Below are positions 18,678 to 27,462 of a DNA stretch of 55,970 nt, piece after piece. The notes under the pieces were generated by a model. The model did no database searches and had not been told where the DNA came from. It saw only the letters and a list, made by a program, of their open reading frames with translations. This stretch comes from an uncultured Clostridia bacterium (GTDB taxonomy: Bacteria; Bacillota; Clostridia; Oscillospirales; Oscillospiraceae): contig CAMHMK010000002.1 in NCBI GenBank assembly GCA_946186225.1, positions 1 through 55,970 of the forward strand. Reading direction: 5' to 3'. Position numbers and translations under genes: made by a program. Each line of letters opens with the position of its first letter. The first letter of the stretch is position 1.

Positions 18678-19871
18678 CTACGGGATATAGAGATGTGCAG
18701 AGCTGTTGCTGAGCAGGAACGCGGTTCCGTCGTCCCGTACCAGTACATTGGTCGCGTCGTGCAGCTCTTCTGTTCGGTAAAAGGTTTTGAGCTTACGGTT
18801 GAGAATCAGAAGCTCACGGTCGGTCAGCAGGGCAACATACCGGTCCTTGACCGATACGTCCCGGATGGCGCCATCGGGAATCGTCTCCGCCAGGAGCTCT
18901 CCGGTATGATCCAGAATCTGCAGGCGCGTGCCGCTGCCTGCGATGTTCTGCTCCAGAACCAGGGCCATGAAGCCGTCTGCGCTGAATTCGTAATCCAGAA
19001 TCGTCTGCCCGGACAGAGCGACGGAGTTGGAGATCTCTCCATCAACGTCAAAGAAGGTCACATTGTCCTGGCCGATGGCACAAAGATGGCTGCGATCTAT
19101 AAACTCCAGATCCAGGATAATCTGATTACCCAGGTCAACCCGGACTGCAGAGCTTCCATCCTCGTCCAGGTCGCTGAGCGCCTCATCGGTTCGAAGAACC
19201 GTGACGCTGGAGCGGTAGACGCTGTCCTCCTCGCCCAGTGTGGCAAGGGCCAGATAGGTCCCACCCTCACTGACCGCACAGGCGTTCAGGTAGCGGGTTC
19301 TGGAGGAAAAACGGAACGTGGGGTCCAGCTTCGGGTTCCGAACCGTGGCGACGGATTTATAACCAGTCTCACTCAGAATATAGGCTGTATAGCCGTCATT
19401 TGAAACGTCGGCGTCAATCACCTCGCCGCTCAAAGCCTCATCCAAGCAAATCCCACCGCTCTCGTCCACAGCGGCCACATAGCTGCTGCCCGGGCTGAAG
19501 CAGAAGCTCACTGCTTCTCCGAAGGTGAGCACCGGCGTCGGGAAGGAGGCCTGCACAAAGGCCTTCTGCTCCCCTTCCAGATCGTAGACGATCATGCCAC
19601 CCTCGCCGGAGACCAACAGACCGCCGCCAAAGGCAGCATAGCCGTTGGCGGAGCCGGCATCGAAGCTGATCACGCCATAGTTTTTCCGGTCCTTTAGGCC
19701 CATATAACGGAAGAAGCGGACGACACTGTCCGTATTGAAGAGCTTCGGAAAGATCAGCGACGCTGCAACCCCGATGGCAATCAAAACAATTGCGACGATC
19801 ACGATAATCTTAAAGGTCCGCAGCGCGCCGCTGCCGCCCGGCGTTCGTTCCGGGGCGTGGTTATCATTCAA
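18678..19871 (-). CDS. Membrane-anchored beta-propeller protein (DUF5711-like)
   Basis: A protein of about 397 residues with one N-terminal membrane segment (FKIIVIVAIVLIAIGVAASL) and a long extracytoplasmic part. This part contains repeated short beta-strand units with patterns such as YDLEGE, FSPGSSYVAAVD, DEDGSSAV and ILDHTGELL. It resembles the DUF5711 / WD40-like proteins of Clostridia, whose function is unknown. I favour a TTG start at 19871, which overlaps the truA stop and follows AAAGGCGG. An ATG at 19898 in the same frame is the alternative. It lies between truA and the Clp gene in one directon. Confidence 0.68.
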   Translation of the reverse strand: MNDNHAPERTPGGSGALRTFKIIVIVAIVLIAIGVAASLIFPKLFNTDSVVRFFRYMGLKDRKNYGVISFDAGSANGYAAFGGGLLVSGEGGMIVYDLEGEQKAFVQASFPTPVLTFGEAVSFCFSPGSSYVAAVDESGGICLDEALSGEVIDADVSNDGYTAYILSETGYKSVATVRNPKLDPTFRFSSRTRYLNACAVSEGGTYLALATLGEEDSVYRSSVTVLRTDEALSDLDEDGSSAVRVDLGNQIILDLEFIDRSHLCAIGQDNVTFFDVDGEISNSVALSGQTILDYEFSADGFMALVLEQNIAGSGTRLQILDHTGELLAETIPDGAIRDVSVKDRYVALLTDRELLILNRKLKTFYRTEELHDATNVLVRDDGTAFLLSNSSAHLYIP

Positions 19872-20628
19872 CGTGAAACACCGCCTTTCCATCGTCATAC
19901 CACAGCCTTGTCATGTACAACCCGCCCGCAGGTGCGGTCGGACCGGCAGCGGTGCGGTTTCTGCCGGCAAGGATGTCTGTCACAGCCTCCGGCGGGAATT
20001 TACCCTCCGCAGCGTATACCGCGGTTCCGACCATTGCGCGGGCCATATTGTAGAGGAAGCCATTTGCGCAGATGCGGCAGGAGATCAGATCTCCATCCCG
20101 CTCTACCTGATAGTGGTAGACTGTGCGCACCGTGGATTTGACATCTGTACCCACAGACCGGACCGCGGCAAAGTCGTGGGTTCCGACAAAACAGTCAGCC
20201 GCCCGCTGCATCACGGCTTCATCCAAATGCTTTGGATAGAACCATGCGCGGTTAACATAAAACGGGTCGCGGATGTGGGAATTATAGATGAGATAGGTAT
20301 ATTCCTTCCGCACGCAGGAGCCGATGGCGTTGAAGTCCGGATGGGTATCGAAAGCCTCACTGACCACGATGTCCTCCGGCAGATGAGTATTGAGGGCATA
20401 GGGCAGCCGGTCCACCGGGATCCGGGATTCCGTGCGGAAATTGGCCACGTAGCGTCTGGCATGGACGCCGGCGTCGGTTCTGCCGCAGCCGGTGATATGG
20501 ACCGGATGTCCAACGACCATCGACGTGGCCTTTTCCAGGGTCGCAGCCACGCTGACGGCGTTTTTCTGTACCTGCCAGCCGTGGTAAGCGGAGCCCTCGT
20601 ATTTCAGAATCAGTACGATATTTCTCAT
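19864..20628 (-). CDS. truA: tRNA pseudouridine synthase A
   Basis: A 254-residue TruA. The catalytic Asp (D52) lies in GCGRTDAGVHA. Other family signatures are YEGSAYHGWQ at the N-terminus and NGFLYNMARAMVGT near residue 195. It converts uridines 38-40 in the anticodon arm of many tRNAs. It follows EcfT with only a few bases between, the usual Firmicutes order ecfA1-ecfA2-ecfT-truA. Confidence 0.94.
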   Translation of the reverse strand: MRNIVLILKYEGSAYHGWQVQKNAVSVAATLEKATSMVVGHPVHITGCGRTDAGVHARRYVANFRTESRIPVDRLPYALNTHLPEDIVVSEAFDTHPDFNAIGSCVRKEYTYLIYNSHIRDPFYVNRAWFYPKHLDEAVMQRAADCFVGTHDFAAVRSVGTDVKSTVRTVYHYQVERDGDLISCRICANGFLYNMARAMVGTAVYAAEGKFPPEAVTDILAGRNRTAAGPTAPAGGLYMTRLWYDDGKAVFHVE

Positions 20629-20632
20629 AGGG

Positions 20633-21439
20633 TTACAGTCCGAAGCGGCGCAGCACGATCACCGCGGCGACCAGCAGGACGCCGATGGCCAGGGCGACAT
20701 AGTCCATCGATGCAAAGCGCAGAACCTTGAGGCGGGTGCGTCCCTCACCGCCGTGATAGCAGCGGCATTCCATGGCCGTTGCAAGCTCATCGGCCCGTCG
20801 GAAGGCGCTGACAAAGAGCGGCACAAGGATCGGGATCAGGGCCTTTGCACGGCGGACCAGACTGCCGGTCTCGAAGTCTGCGCCTCTGGCCTTCTGGGCG
20901 GACATGATCTTATCCGTCTCCTCGATCAGGGTGGGGATGAAGCGCAGGGCAATGCTCATCATCATGGCGAGCTCATGGACCGGGACCTTGAGCTTTTTGA
21001 GAGGGCTGAGCAGGCTCTCCAGGCCGTCAGTCAAGGCGATGGGAGAAGTGGTGTAGGTCAGCAGGAAGGTGCCGCAGATCAACATCATGATTCGCAGGAC
21101 CATGAAAAAGGCCGTCTCAACGCCCTTGGTGTAGATGTGGATGAATTTCCACTCGAAGAGGAGTCTGCCCTCCCGGGTGTAGAAGAGGTTCAGAACCGCA
21201 GTCAGGATGATGAAAATCAGCATGGGCTTGAGACCGCGGGTCATGGAGCGCAGGGGAATCCTGCCGACGGCGGTGGCCGTGATCAGAAAAACCAGGACCA
21301 GTGCATAAGAGACGAACCATTTTGCGCAAAAGAGCGCAACCATGTAAATCACAAGCAGCAGGAGCTTCGTCCGGGGATCGAGGCGATGGATCGGCGTTTT
21401 TCCGGGGAAATACTGACCCAGGGTGATATCCTTCAGCAT
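20633..21439 (-). CDS. ecfT: ECF transporter transmembrane subunit EcfT
   Basis: A 268-residue membrane protein with about six hydrophobic segments. The two EcfT coupling helices that contact the ATPases are visible through AQKARGADF and AMECRCYHGG (the A-R-G and A-x-R-C-type motifs). The N-terminus YFPGKTPIHRLDPRTKLLL is typical of the family. It links vitamin-specific S-components to EcfA1/A2. It overlaps ecfA2 by 7 bases. Confidence 0.92.
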   Translation of the reverse strand: MLKDITLGQYFPGKTPIHRLDPRTKLLLLVIYMVALFCAKWFVSYALVLVFLITATAVGRIPLRSMTRGLKPMLIFIILTAVLNLFYTREGRLLFEWKFIHIYTKGVETAFFMVLRIMMLICGTFLLTYTTSPIALTDGLESLLSPLKKLKVPVHELAMMMSIALRFIPTLIEETDKIMSAQKARGADFETGSLVRRAKALIPILVPLFVSAFRRADELATAMECRCYHGGEGRTRLKVLRFASMDYVALAIGVLLVAAVIVLRRFGL

Positions 21440-22299
21440 GCGTCGGTCCCTCCCTTCCGCGCGGTCAGGGCAGCGACGGCCTGACGGACCGTATAGACGT
21501 CGTCCGGGAGCCGGATTCCGGCCGCCCGCAGGCGGGTGAAGACCTCGGTCACCTGAGGAACGCTCAGGCCGATGGCCTTGAGCTCAGCGGCCCGGGGGAA
21601 GATTTCCGCCGGTGTTCCGTCCATGGCAATGTGGCCCTGATGCATAACCACCAGGCGGTCACAGGTGCGGGCGACCTCCTCCATCGAGTGGGAAACCATG
21701 AGCACGGTGGCATTCTGGGCGTCCCGGTAGTCGCGGATGTTCTTTAAGATCGCCTCTCGTCCGGCAGCGTCCAGTCCGGCGGTGGGCTCGTCCAGGATCA
21801 GAACCTCCGGCTCCATGGCAATCACACCGGCGATGGCAACGCGGCGCTTCTGCCCACCGGAGAGATCGAAGGGTGATTTCTCCAACAGCTCCCGATCCAG
21901 ACCGACAAAGCCTGCGGCACGGTATACCCGGCGCTCAAGCTCAGCGCCGCTCACGCCCTGATTCTTCGGGCCGAAGGCGATGTCCTTGAAACAGGTCTCT
22001 TCAAAAAGCTGATACTCCGGGTATTGAAACACCAGACCGACCTTGCCTCGGATGGAATGGGTGAATTTCTTGTCTTTCCAGACGTCTTCGCCGCGGAAGG
22101 TCACGGTTCCGGAGGTTGGCTTGAGCAGGGCGTTGAGGTGCTGGATCAGGGTGGACTTGCCTGAGCCGGTGTGGCCGATGACGCCGATCAGCTCGCCTGC
22201 CTCAGCGGAAAAGCTGACATGATCGACTGCGACATGCTCGAACGGGGTTCCGGCGCTGTAAATATGCGTCAGATCGTTGACGGAAATAATCGGGGACAA
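21433..22299 (-). CDS. ecfA2: ECF transporter ATPase EcfA2
   Basis: A 288-residue ABC ATPase. Walker A GHTGSGKST, signature LSGGQKRRVAIAG and Walker B VLILDEPTAGLD are intact. I chose a TTG start at 22299, because GGAGG stands 8 bases upstream and the longer frame would run 43 bases into ecfA1. It pairs with EcfA1 to energise uptake of vitamins or metal ions by several S-components encoded elsewhere. Confidence 0.9.
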   Translation of the reverse strand: MSPIISVNDLTHIYSAGTPFEHVAVDHVSFSAEAGELIGVIGHTGSGKSTLIQHLNALLKPTSGTVTFRGEDVWKDKKFTHSIRGKVGLVFQYPEYQLFEETCFKDIAFGPKNQGVSGAELERRVYRAAGFVGLDRELLEKSPFDLSGGQKRRVAIAGVIAMEPEVLILDEPTAGLDAAGREAILKNIRDYRDAQNATVLMVSHSMEEVARTCDRLVVMHQGHIAMDGTPAEIFPRAAELKAIGLSVPQVTEVFTRLRAAGIRLPDDVYTVRQAVAALTARKGGTDAC

Positions 22300-22337
22300 T
22301 GCAGTATCCTCCAATGGAAAGAATCGCAGAAGGGAGA

Positions 22338-23195
22338 TTAGTCGGGACTCCGCAGGACCCGAAGCAGGGCCTCGGCGCATTCGGCTTCCGAAAGCGCGTC
22401 AAGGGGGACGTTCCAGCCCTGTCGGCTCAGCTCATAGAGCAGCTCCGTCGTCTGCGGAACATCCAGCCCTGCGTTCCGCAGGGTTTCGACCTGGGTAAAG
22501 ACCGTGCGGGGCGTGCCGTCCAGCAGGATCCCGCCATCTTGCATCACGATGACGCGGTCGGCGTTCACGGCCTCGGACATATGATGGGTGATCAGGACGA
22601 CTGTGATGCCGCGCTCCCGATTGAGACGGGAAATGGTCTCGACGACCTCCTCCCTGCCCCGCGGGTCCAGCATGGCCGTTGGCTCGTCCAGGACGATGCA
22701 GGTCGGCTGCATGGCAAGCACACCGGCAATGGCAATGCGCTGCTTCTGACCGCCGGAGAGCAGGTGCGGGGCGTGCTCCCGGAACTCATACATTCCCACG
22801 GTCTTCAGGGCGTCGTTCACACGGCTGCGGATCTCTGCAGTTGGTACGCCAAGATTTTCCGGCGCAAAGGCCACGTCCTCCTCCACGACGTTGGAGACGA
22901 TCTGGTTGTCGGGGTTCTGGAAGACCATACCGACGGTGCGGCGAATCTCCAGCAGCAGCTCCTCATCGGTCGTTTCCATGCCCGCGACCAGGACCCTGCC
23001 GCCGGAGGGAAGCAGGACGCCGTTGAAATGCTTGGCCAGGGTGGATTTGCCGCAGCCATTCGGACCGATGACAGCGGTGAAGCTTCCGCGGTCGATGGTA
23101 ACGTTCAGATGTTCAAACACCGGGAAGGCCAGCTTCTCGCCGTTGGGCGGATAGGTGAAGCTGAGGTCCTCGGTGACAATGATCGGTTCAGGCAT
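22338..23195 (-). CDS. ecfA1: ECF transporter ATPase EcfA1
   Basis: A 285-residue ABC ATPase with Walker A GPNGCGKST, signature LSGGQKQRIAIAG, Walker B IVLDEPTAMLD and the switch His (LITHHMSE). The N-terminal TEDLSFTYPPNGEKLAF suits EcfA1. AAGGAG precedes the ATG. The core module has no S-component here, consistent with a shared group II ECF system. Confidence 0.91.
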   Translation of the reverse strand: MPEPIIVTEDLSFTYPPNGEKLAFPVFEHLNVTIDRGSFTAVIGPNGCGKSTLAKHFNGVLLPSGGRVLVAGMETTDEELLLEIRRTVGMVFQNPDNQIVSNVVEEDVAFAPENLGVPTAEIRSRVNDALKTVGMYEFREHAPHLLSGGQKQRIAIAGVLAMQPTCIVLDEPTAMLDPRGREEVVETISRLNRERGITVVLITHHMSEAVNADRVIVMQDGGILLDGTPRTVFTQVETLRNAGLDVPQTTELLYELSRQGWNVPLDALSEAECAEALLRVLRSPD

Positions 23196-23205
23196 AGGGG
23201 CTCCT

Positions 23206-24093
23206 TTATCGGTTGAAAAGTCGTTCGGCTTCCGGCGAGAGCCAGCGGCCTGTGGCTCCGCAGGGCAGATTCAGCCCCGATGCCTTCACCGGCAGACCGA
23301 GCTCGCGGCTCTCGGTATGGCCGCCGAAGCGCCGGGATAGGACGCTGTCAAGCAGATAGCCGACGACCGACGGGGCAAGCCCCGTGGTGTAGGAATTGAC
23401 CAGGACAAAAAGCGGATGATCCGAAAGGACCTTGCTGACCAGCTCCACAAAGGGATAGAGACTGGTTTCCAGCTTCCAGACCTCGCCGGATGGGCCGCGC
23501 CCGTAAGAGGGCGGGTCCATGATGATCACGTCGTAGCGGCGGCCGCGGCGGATCTCCCGCTCCACGAACTTGCCGCAGTCGTCCACGATCCAGCGGATCG
23601 GTGCATTTTCGAGGCCGGAGGCGCGGGCATTGTCCTTTGCCATCTGGACCATGCCCTTTGCGGCGTCAACATGGCAGACACTTGCCCCGCCGGCGGCGCA
23701 GGCCAGGGTCGCACCACCGGTGTAGGCAAAGAGATTCAGCGCCTGGATGGGCCGGCCGGCTGCGCGGATCATCGAGGTGATAAAATCCCAGTTGACCGCC
23801 TGCTCCGGGAATATGCCCGTATGCTTGAAGTTCATGGGCTTGACCAGGAAGGTCAGGTCCCGGTAGTGCATGGCCCAGTGGTCGGGAAGATGATGGTCGG
23901 ACCAGTGCCCGCCGCCGGTGCTGGAGCGGGCATAGCGAGCGTCGCAGCTGCGCCAGTGCGGGTCGGCTTTCGGCGTGTTCCAGATCACCTGGGGGTCCGG
24001 GCGCACCAGGTAATAGGCGCCCCAGCGCTCCAGCTTTTCACCGTCAGAGGCGTCCAACACCTCATAGTCCTTCCATTGGTCGGAAATCCACAT
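23206..24093 (-). CDS. SAM-dependent (rRNA) methyltransferase, RlmI-like
   Basis: A 295-residue class I methyltransferase. The SAM-binding region is LNLFAYTGGATLACAAGG (about 117-134), an acidic residue follows in HVDAAKG, and the catalytic-type motif is DPPSYGRG. This combination occurs in the PF10672 / RlmI (YccW) group that makes m5C in 23S rRNA. It lacks the N-terminal PUA domain of full RlmI, so the exact target is unsure. It lies between the PBP gene (36-base gap) and ecfA1 (10-base gap). Confidence 0.78.
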   Translation of the reverse strand: MWISDQWKDYEVLDASDGEKLERWGAYYLVRPDPQVIWNTPKADPHWRSCDARYARSSTGGGHWSDHHLPDHWAMHYRDLTFLVKPMNFKHTGIFPEQAVNWDFITSMIRAAGRPIQALNLFAYTGGATLACAAGGASVCHVDAAKGMVQMAKDNARASGLENAPIRWIVDDCGKFVEREIRRGRRYDVIIMDPPSYGRGPSGEVWKLETSLYPFVELVSKVLSDHPLFVLVNSYTTGLAPSVVGYLLDSVLSRRFGGHTESRELGLPVKASGLNLPCGATGRWLSPEAERLFNR

Positions 24094-24129
24094 AGTTCTC
24101 TCCGTTTCTTATGTTTCTGGTTCTATACG

Positions 24130-26769
24130 TCAAGTCTCGGACGGCTCTGGCTCCAGTTCCGAAGGCTCCGGAGGCGTGACGTCCCGCTCGGCAGATCTTG
24201 CCTCCTCCAGCGCGGCGCCGAGGGCCTGCAGCTGTTCAAGCGTGTGAACCGGGCAGTAGGTCAGGTGGTTTTCTGCAAGTGCAGCTTCCAGGGATGCGCC
24301 GTTGTCAGCCTCGCCGTCCTTGTAGACGACGATCTTCTTGCTCTCCATTTCGTTGACCGCGTAGCTGAGCAGGGAAGGATATTTCGCCGCAAGTGCCTGG
24401 AACTCCGCGCTGGTCACGAGGTTGTGGTAGGCGGCGCAGTAGGTGCCGCAGCAGTAGGCGGTCCCGCTCTTGCCGTCCGGATAGCAGAGCTGGACGTCAA
24501 AGCCCGCGTGGTTGGTACAGGTGACCTTCGGCACGTCGGATTCAAAGAGCTGAATCGATTTGCCCTGGCAGAGCGGGCCTGCCAGCAGGCCGGTTTGGTT
24601 ACAGACCGTGCAGTAGACCATCTTCTCATCCGTCGGCATTTCAAAATCGCCGATTTCTTCCTTGGGAACCGCCTCATACAGGGAGGTCATGACGGCCTTC
24701 CACATCAGGGACGAGGGGTTGAGATTGACGACCGGGCGGACCTCCTCGGGGTTGTCGAATCCGCACCAGACCGAGGCCGTATACTTGGGCGTGAAACCGC
24801 AGAACCAGCGGTCACGGTTGCTGGAGGTGGTACCCGTCTTGCCCGCGCAGGGAACGCCGGGCACCTGGGCCGGCGTACCGGTGCCGTACTGGCAGGCGTA
24901 ATGCAGCATGCTAACCATATACCAGGCGGCGTGGGGGTCCATGGCGGAGTTGGTCTTCTGGGTGTTGTCGAGGACCACGCGGCCTTCGCTGTCCACGACC
25001 TTGGTATAGGTTCTGCCCTGGCGGTAGACGCCGCCGTTGGGGAAGGTGGCGTAGGCAGAGGCCATTTCGCGGACGGTCAGGCCGTGGGTCAACTGGCCCA
25101 TGCCGAGCGGGGCCAGGGAAACGTCGGTGAAGGTAGTGCCGTTGATCTCCTCGGTCTCCACCAGGCTATTGAGCATGAAGTGCTCCTTGGCAAAGGCGAA
25201 GCTCTTTTCCGGGGTCACGTCCGCAAGAACCTTGACCGCGATGGTGTTCAGAGACTGGGCGACGCCGTAGTTGACGATCATCCAGCCGGAGTAGCGGCGG
25301 GTCTCGTTCTGGGGCCAGTCCCTGCCGTCGATCTTCGTATAGGGGGAATCCTCATAGGCCGAGCCCGGGGTGATGATCCCCATGGCAAGGGCCGGACCGT
25401 AGACCGTGAGCGGCTTGATGGAGGAGCCCGGAGACAGACGGCTCTGCGTGGCGCGGTTCAGGGTCAGGTTGCCCTTCTTCTCCCCCACACCGCCGGCCAT
25501 GGCGACGATGTCGCCGGTCTCGTTATCGATCACGATAATGGCGGACTGCATCTGCTGAGAGGAATACGTGGCCGGGACATTTGCCGGATCGGAGTAGATT
25601 GCGTCCACCTTGGCCTGGGCCTCCAGGTCGATGGTGGAATAGATGATGAAGCCGCCGGTCGTGACCATCTGGCTGGCAGCCTCGGTGCTGAGCTCCAGCT
25701 TGGCTGCAAGGTCCCGCGTCACGTCGCGGATGACCTGATCCTCGAAGTAGGTGTAGTAGTCGGGTTCCTCGACGTTGAACTGGTTCCGGTGCTCGCAGAC
25801 CGGACAGACGTAGTAGTCTCCGTCCTCGGTGTACTCATCGATCTCATCCTCGAAGCCGCATTCTTCGCAGGTGAAGGTCTGATTGGGCAGGACCAGACTC
25901 TTGAACTCGAGCTCCTGGTCGCAGACAGCGTCATAGTCCTCGTCCTCAATATAGCCCTGCTCATGCATCTGCTGAAGGATGGTCAGCGTACGCTTTTCGT
26001 TGTTCTTCGGATAGATATAAGGATCGTAGAGCGAGGGGTTGTTGGTGATGCCGATGATGCAGGCGCATTCCTTGGGTGTGAGCTCATCGAGCTCCTTGCC
26101 GAAGTAGATGTTCGCGGCGCTCTTGACGCCGTAGGCGCCTTCGCCCAGGAAGATCGTGTTAAGATACCATTCCAGGATTTCCTCCTTGGTATAGTGCTTC
26201 TCAAAATCCAGGGCACGGTAAATCTCCATGAGCTTTCGGCGGACCGTAACCTCCTTGTCCTGGCTCAGATTCTTGATGAGCTGCTGGGTGATCGTGGAGC
26301 CTCCGTAGGTGGAGCCGCCGATGAACATATTGGCGGATGCCGCCAGCGTTCGCATCCAGTCCACGCCGTCATGCTCCCAGAAGCGCTTGTCCTCGATGGC
26401 GACCGCAGCGTTGACCAGATCGACAGGGATCTGATCATAGCTGACCCAGATTCGGTTCTCGACCGCAAGCAGCTGGCGCAGCTCCTCATATTCGCCGGTC
26501 TTGGGGTTTTTGGCATAAATAAAGGAAGTTTGGTTCAGCCGCTGCCCCTCCAGGGTGTAGTGGGCCTGCGGCTCAATGAAATCCGTGAGGTAGTTCATCG
26601 TCCGGTTGAGCAGCTTATAACCCGCAACGCCGCCGCTGATGCCGACGGTGGCGGAAATCAGCATGGCTGTTGCGACGAATAGCCACAGGACATGGATGAT
26701 CCGTCCGGTGATGGTCCGCTGGTGCGGATCCCGGACTTTCTTCCGTTTCAGATTGTTGCGCTCGTGCAT
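24130..26769 (-). CDS. Class A penicillin-binding protein with zinc-ribbon-like insert
   Basis: A bifunctional peptidoglycan synthase of about 879 residues. One N-terminal membrane anchor (residues 25-50) is followed by the GT51 glycosyltransferase domain, with EDKRFWEHDG carrying the catalytic Glu and STITQQLIKN. The transpeptidase has SSIK (S449, K452), SLN and KTGTT. Unusually, a CxxC-x17-CxxC module (C301, C304, C322, C325) lies between the two domains. The C-terminal tail has further cysteines, including CTVCNQTG and a YCCGTYC cluster. ATG at 26769 follows GGGAGG; an upstream in-frame start is less likely. It heads a ten-gene minus-strand directon. Confidence 0.88.
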   Translation of the reverse strand: MHERNNLKRKKVRDPHQRTITGRIIHVLWLFVATAMLISATVGISGGVAGYKLLNRTMNYLTDFIEPQAHYTLEGQRLNQTSFIYAKNPKTGEYEELRQLLAVENRIWVSYDQIPVDLVNAAVAIEDKRFWEHDGVDWMRTLAASANMFIGGSTYGGSTITQQLIKNLSQDKEVTVRRKLMEIYRALDFEKHYTKEEILEWYLNTIFLGEGAYGVKSAANIYFGKELDELTPKECACIIGITNNPSLYDPYIYPKNNEKRTLTILQQMHEQGYIEDEDYDAVCDQELEFKSLVLPNQTFTCEECGFEDEIDEYTEDGDYYVCPVCEHRNQFNVEEPDYYTYFEDQVIRDVTRDLAAKLELSTEAASQMVTTGGFIIYSTIDLEAQAKVDAIYSDPANVPATYSSQQMQSAIIVIDNETGDIVAMAGGVGEKKGNLTLNRATQSRLSPGSSIKPLTVYGPALAMGIITPGSAYEDSPYTKIDGRDWPQNETRRYSGWMIVNYGVAQSLNTIAVKVLADVTPEKSFAFAKEHFMLNSLVETEEINGTTFTDVSLAPLGMGQLTHGLTVREMASAYATFPNGGVYRQGRTYTKVVDSEGRVVLDNTQKTNSAMDPHAAWYMVSMLHYACQYGTGTPAQVPGVPCAGKTGTTSSNRDRWFCGFTPKYTASVWCGFDNPEEVRPVVNLNPSSLMWKAVMTSLYEAVPKEEIGDFEMPTDEKMVYCTVCNQTGLLAGPLCQGKSIQLFESDVPKVTCTNHAGFDVQLCYPDGKSGTAYCCGTYCAAYHNLVTSAEFQALAAKYPSLLSYAVNEMESKKIVVYKDGEADNGASLEAALAENHLTYCPVHTLEQLQALGAALEEARSAERDVTPPEPSELEPEPSET

Positions 26770-26835
26770 ATCGTTTCCTCCCAAGGTGGCAGAGGCGGTT
26801 GGTCCTAAGCTTTCGTGCCTAGTTTATCAAATTAT

Positions 26836-26865
26836 ACTATACACTATTATACCACCGCTTGTCAA
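26836..26865 (-). promoter_or_regulatory. Promoter of the PBP directon
   Basis: On the minus strand TTGACA (26860-26865) and TATAGT (26836-26841) are 18 bases apart. Two TATAAT-like boxes overlap the same stretch, so a second start point is possible. Confidence 0.6.
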
Positions 26866-26927
26866 ATGCAATGATGGAATCCGGAAAAATGTTTACAATT
26901 ATCCGGGAGATTTAGACGAAAAGACGC

Positions 26928-26962
26928 AAAGACGGTTCCATGCACTGCATGGAACCGTCTTT
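26928..26962 (-). terminator. Terminator after rplS
   Basis: A near-perfect 17-bp stem, AAAGACGGTTCCATGCA (26928-26944) with TGCATGGAACCGTCTTT (26946-26962), is followed on the minus strand by GCGTCTTTTCG. It separates rplS from the PBP promoter. Confidence 0.8.
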
Positions 26963-26977
26963 GCAACGGGTATTGAA

Positions 26978-27319
26978 TTACACCTTTTCCTTGACCTTAG
27001 CAGCCTTGCCCAGACGGTCGCGGAGGTAGTAGAGCTTGGCTCTGCGGACCTTGCCCTTGCGGACGGTCTCGACCTTGACAATGTTGGGCGCGTGCAGGGG
27101 GAACACCTTTTCGCAGCCGACGCCGTAGCTCAGACGACGAACGGTGAAGGATTCCTCGATGCCGCCGTGCTTTCTGGCGATGACGGTGCCTTCAAAAACC
27201 TGGACTCTCTCGCGGGAGCCTTCCTTGATCTTGACATGAACGCGGACGGTGTCACCAATATTGAACTGGGGCAACTCCTCCTTCATGTACTGGCTGGTAA
27301 GAGCCTTCATGAGATCCAT
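26978..27319 (-). CDS. rplS: Ribosomal protein L19
   Basis: A 113-residue bL19 of normal length. The core is recognisable from [50 protein letters not shown] and the C-terminal [17 protein letters not shown]. It sits at the interface of the 30S and 50S subunits. Here it stands alone with its own promoter and terminator, not in the usual rpsP-rimM-trmD-rplS operon. AGGAGGACAAGT precedes the ATG. Confidence 0.97.
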   Translation of the reverse strand: MDLMKALTSQYMKEELPQFNIGDTVRVHVKIKEGSRERVQVFEGTVIARKHGGIEESFTVRRLSYGVGCEKVFPLHAPNIVKVETVRKGKVRRAKLYYLRDRLGKAAKVKEKV

Positions 27320-27344
27320 AATACTTGTCCTCCTTCATATTTGG

Positions 27345-27453
27345 GTGTTCATGAACACAGGGAATGTCGCTGCGCTCGCGCGCCGACGTGTGTCAGAGGA
27401 CCACTCCATTTCACAGACCAGTGTATTTTAGCACAAGAAATTCAAAAATGCAA
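27345..27453 (-). promoter_or_regulatory. rplS promoter and leader
   Basis: The -35 TTGCAT (27448-27453) and -10 TAAAAT (27425-27430) are 17 bases apart. The leader of about 100 bases holds a perfect palindrome GTGTTCATGAACAC (27345-27358) close to the ribosome site and a G/C-rich stem region upstream. L19 leaders with autoregulatory structure are known in Firmicutes; whether this is one needs covariance-model testing. Confidence 0.55.
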
Positions 27454-27462
27454 GAAGTATTT

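Noticed and set aside
23416-26682. A 1,088-codon open frame on the plus strand
   Set aside because: It lies fully antisense to the PBP and methyltransferase genes, which have clear catalytic motifs. Long antisense frames are expected from the GC-rich codon use.
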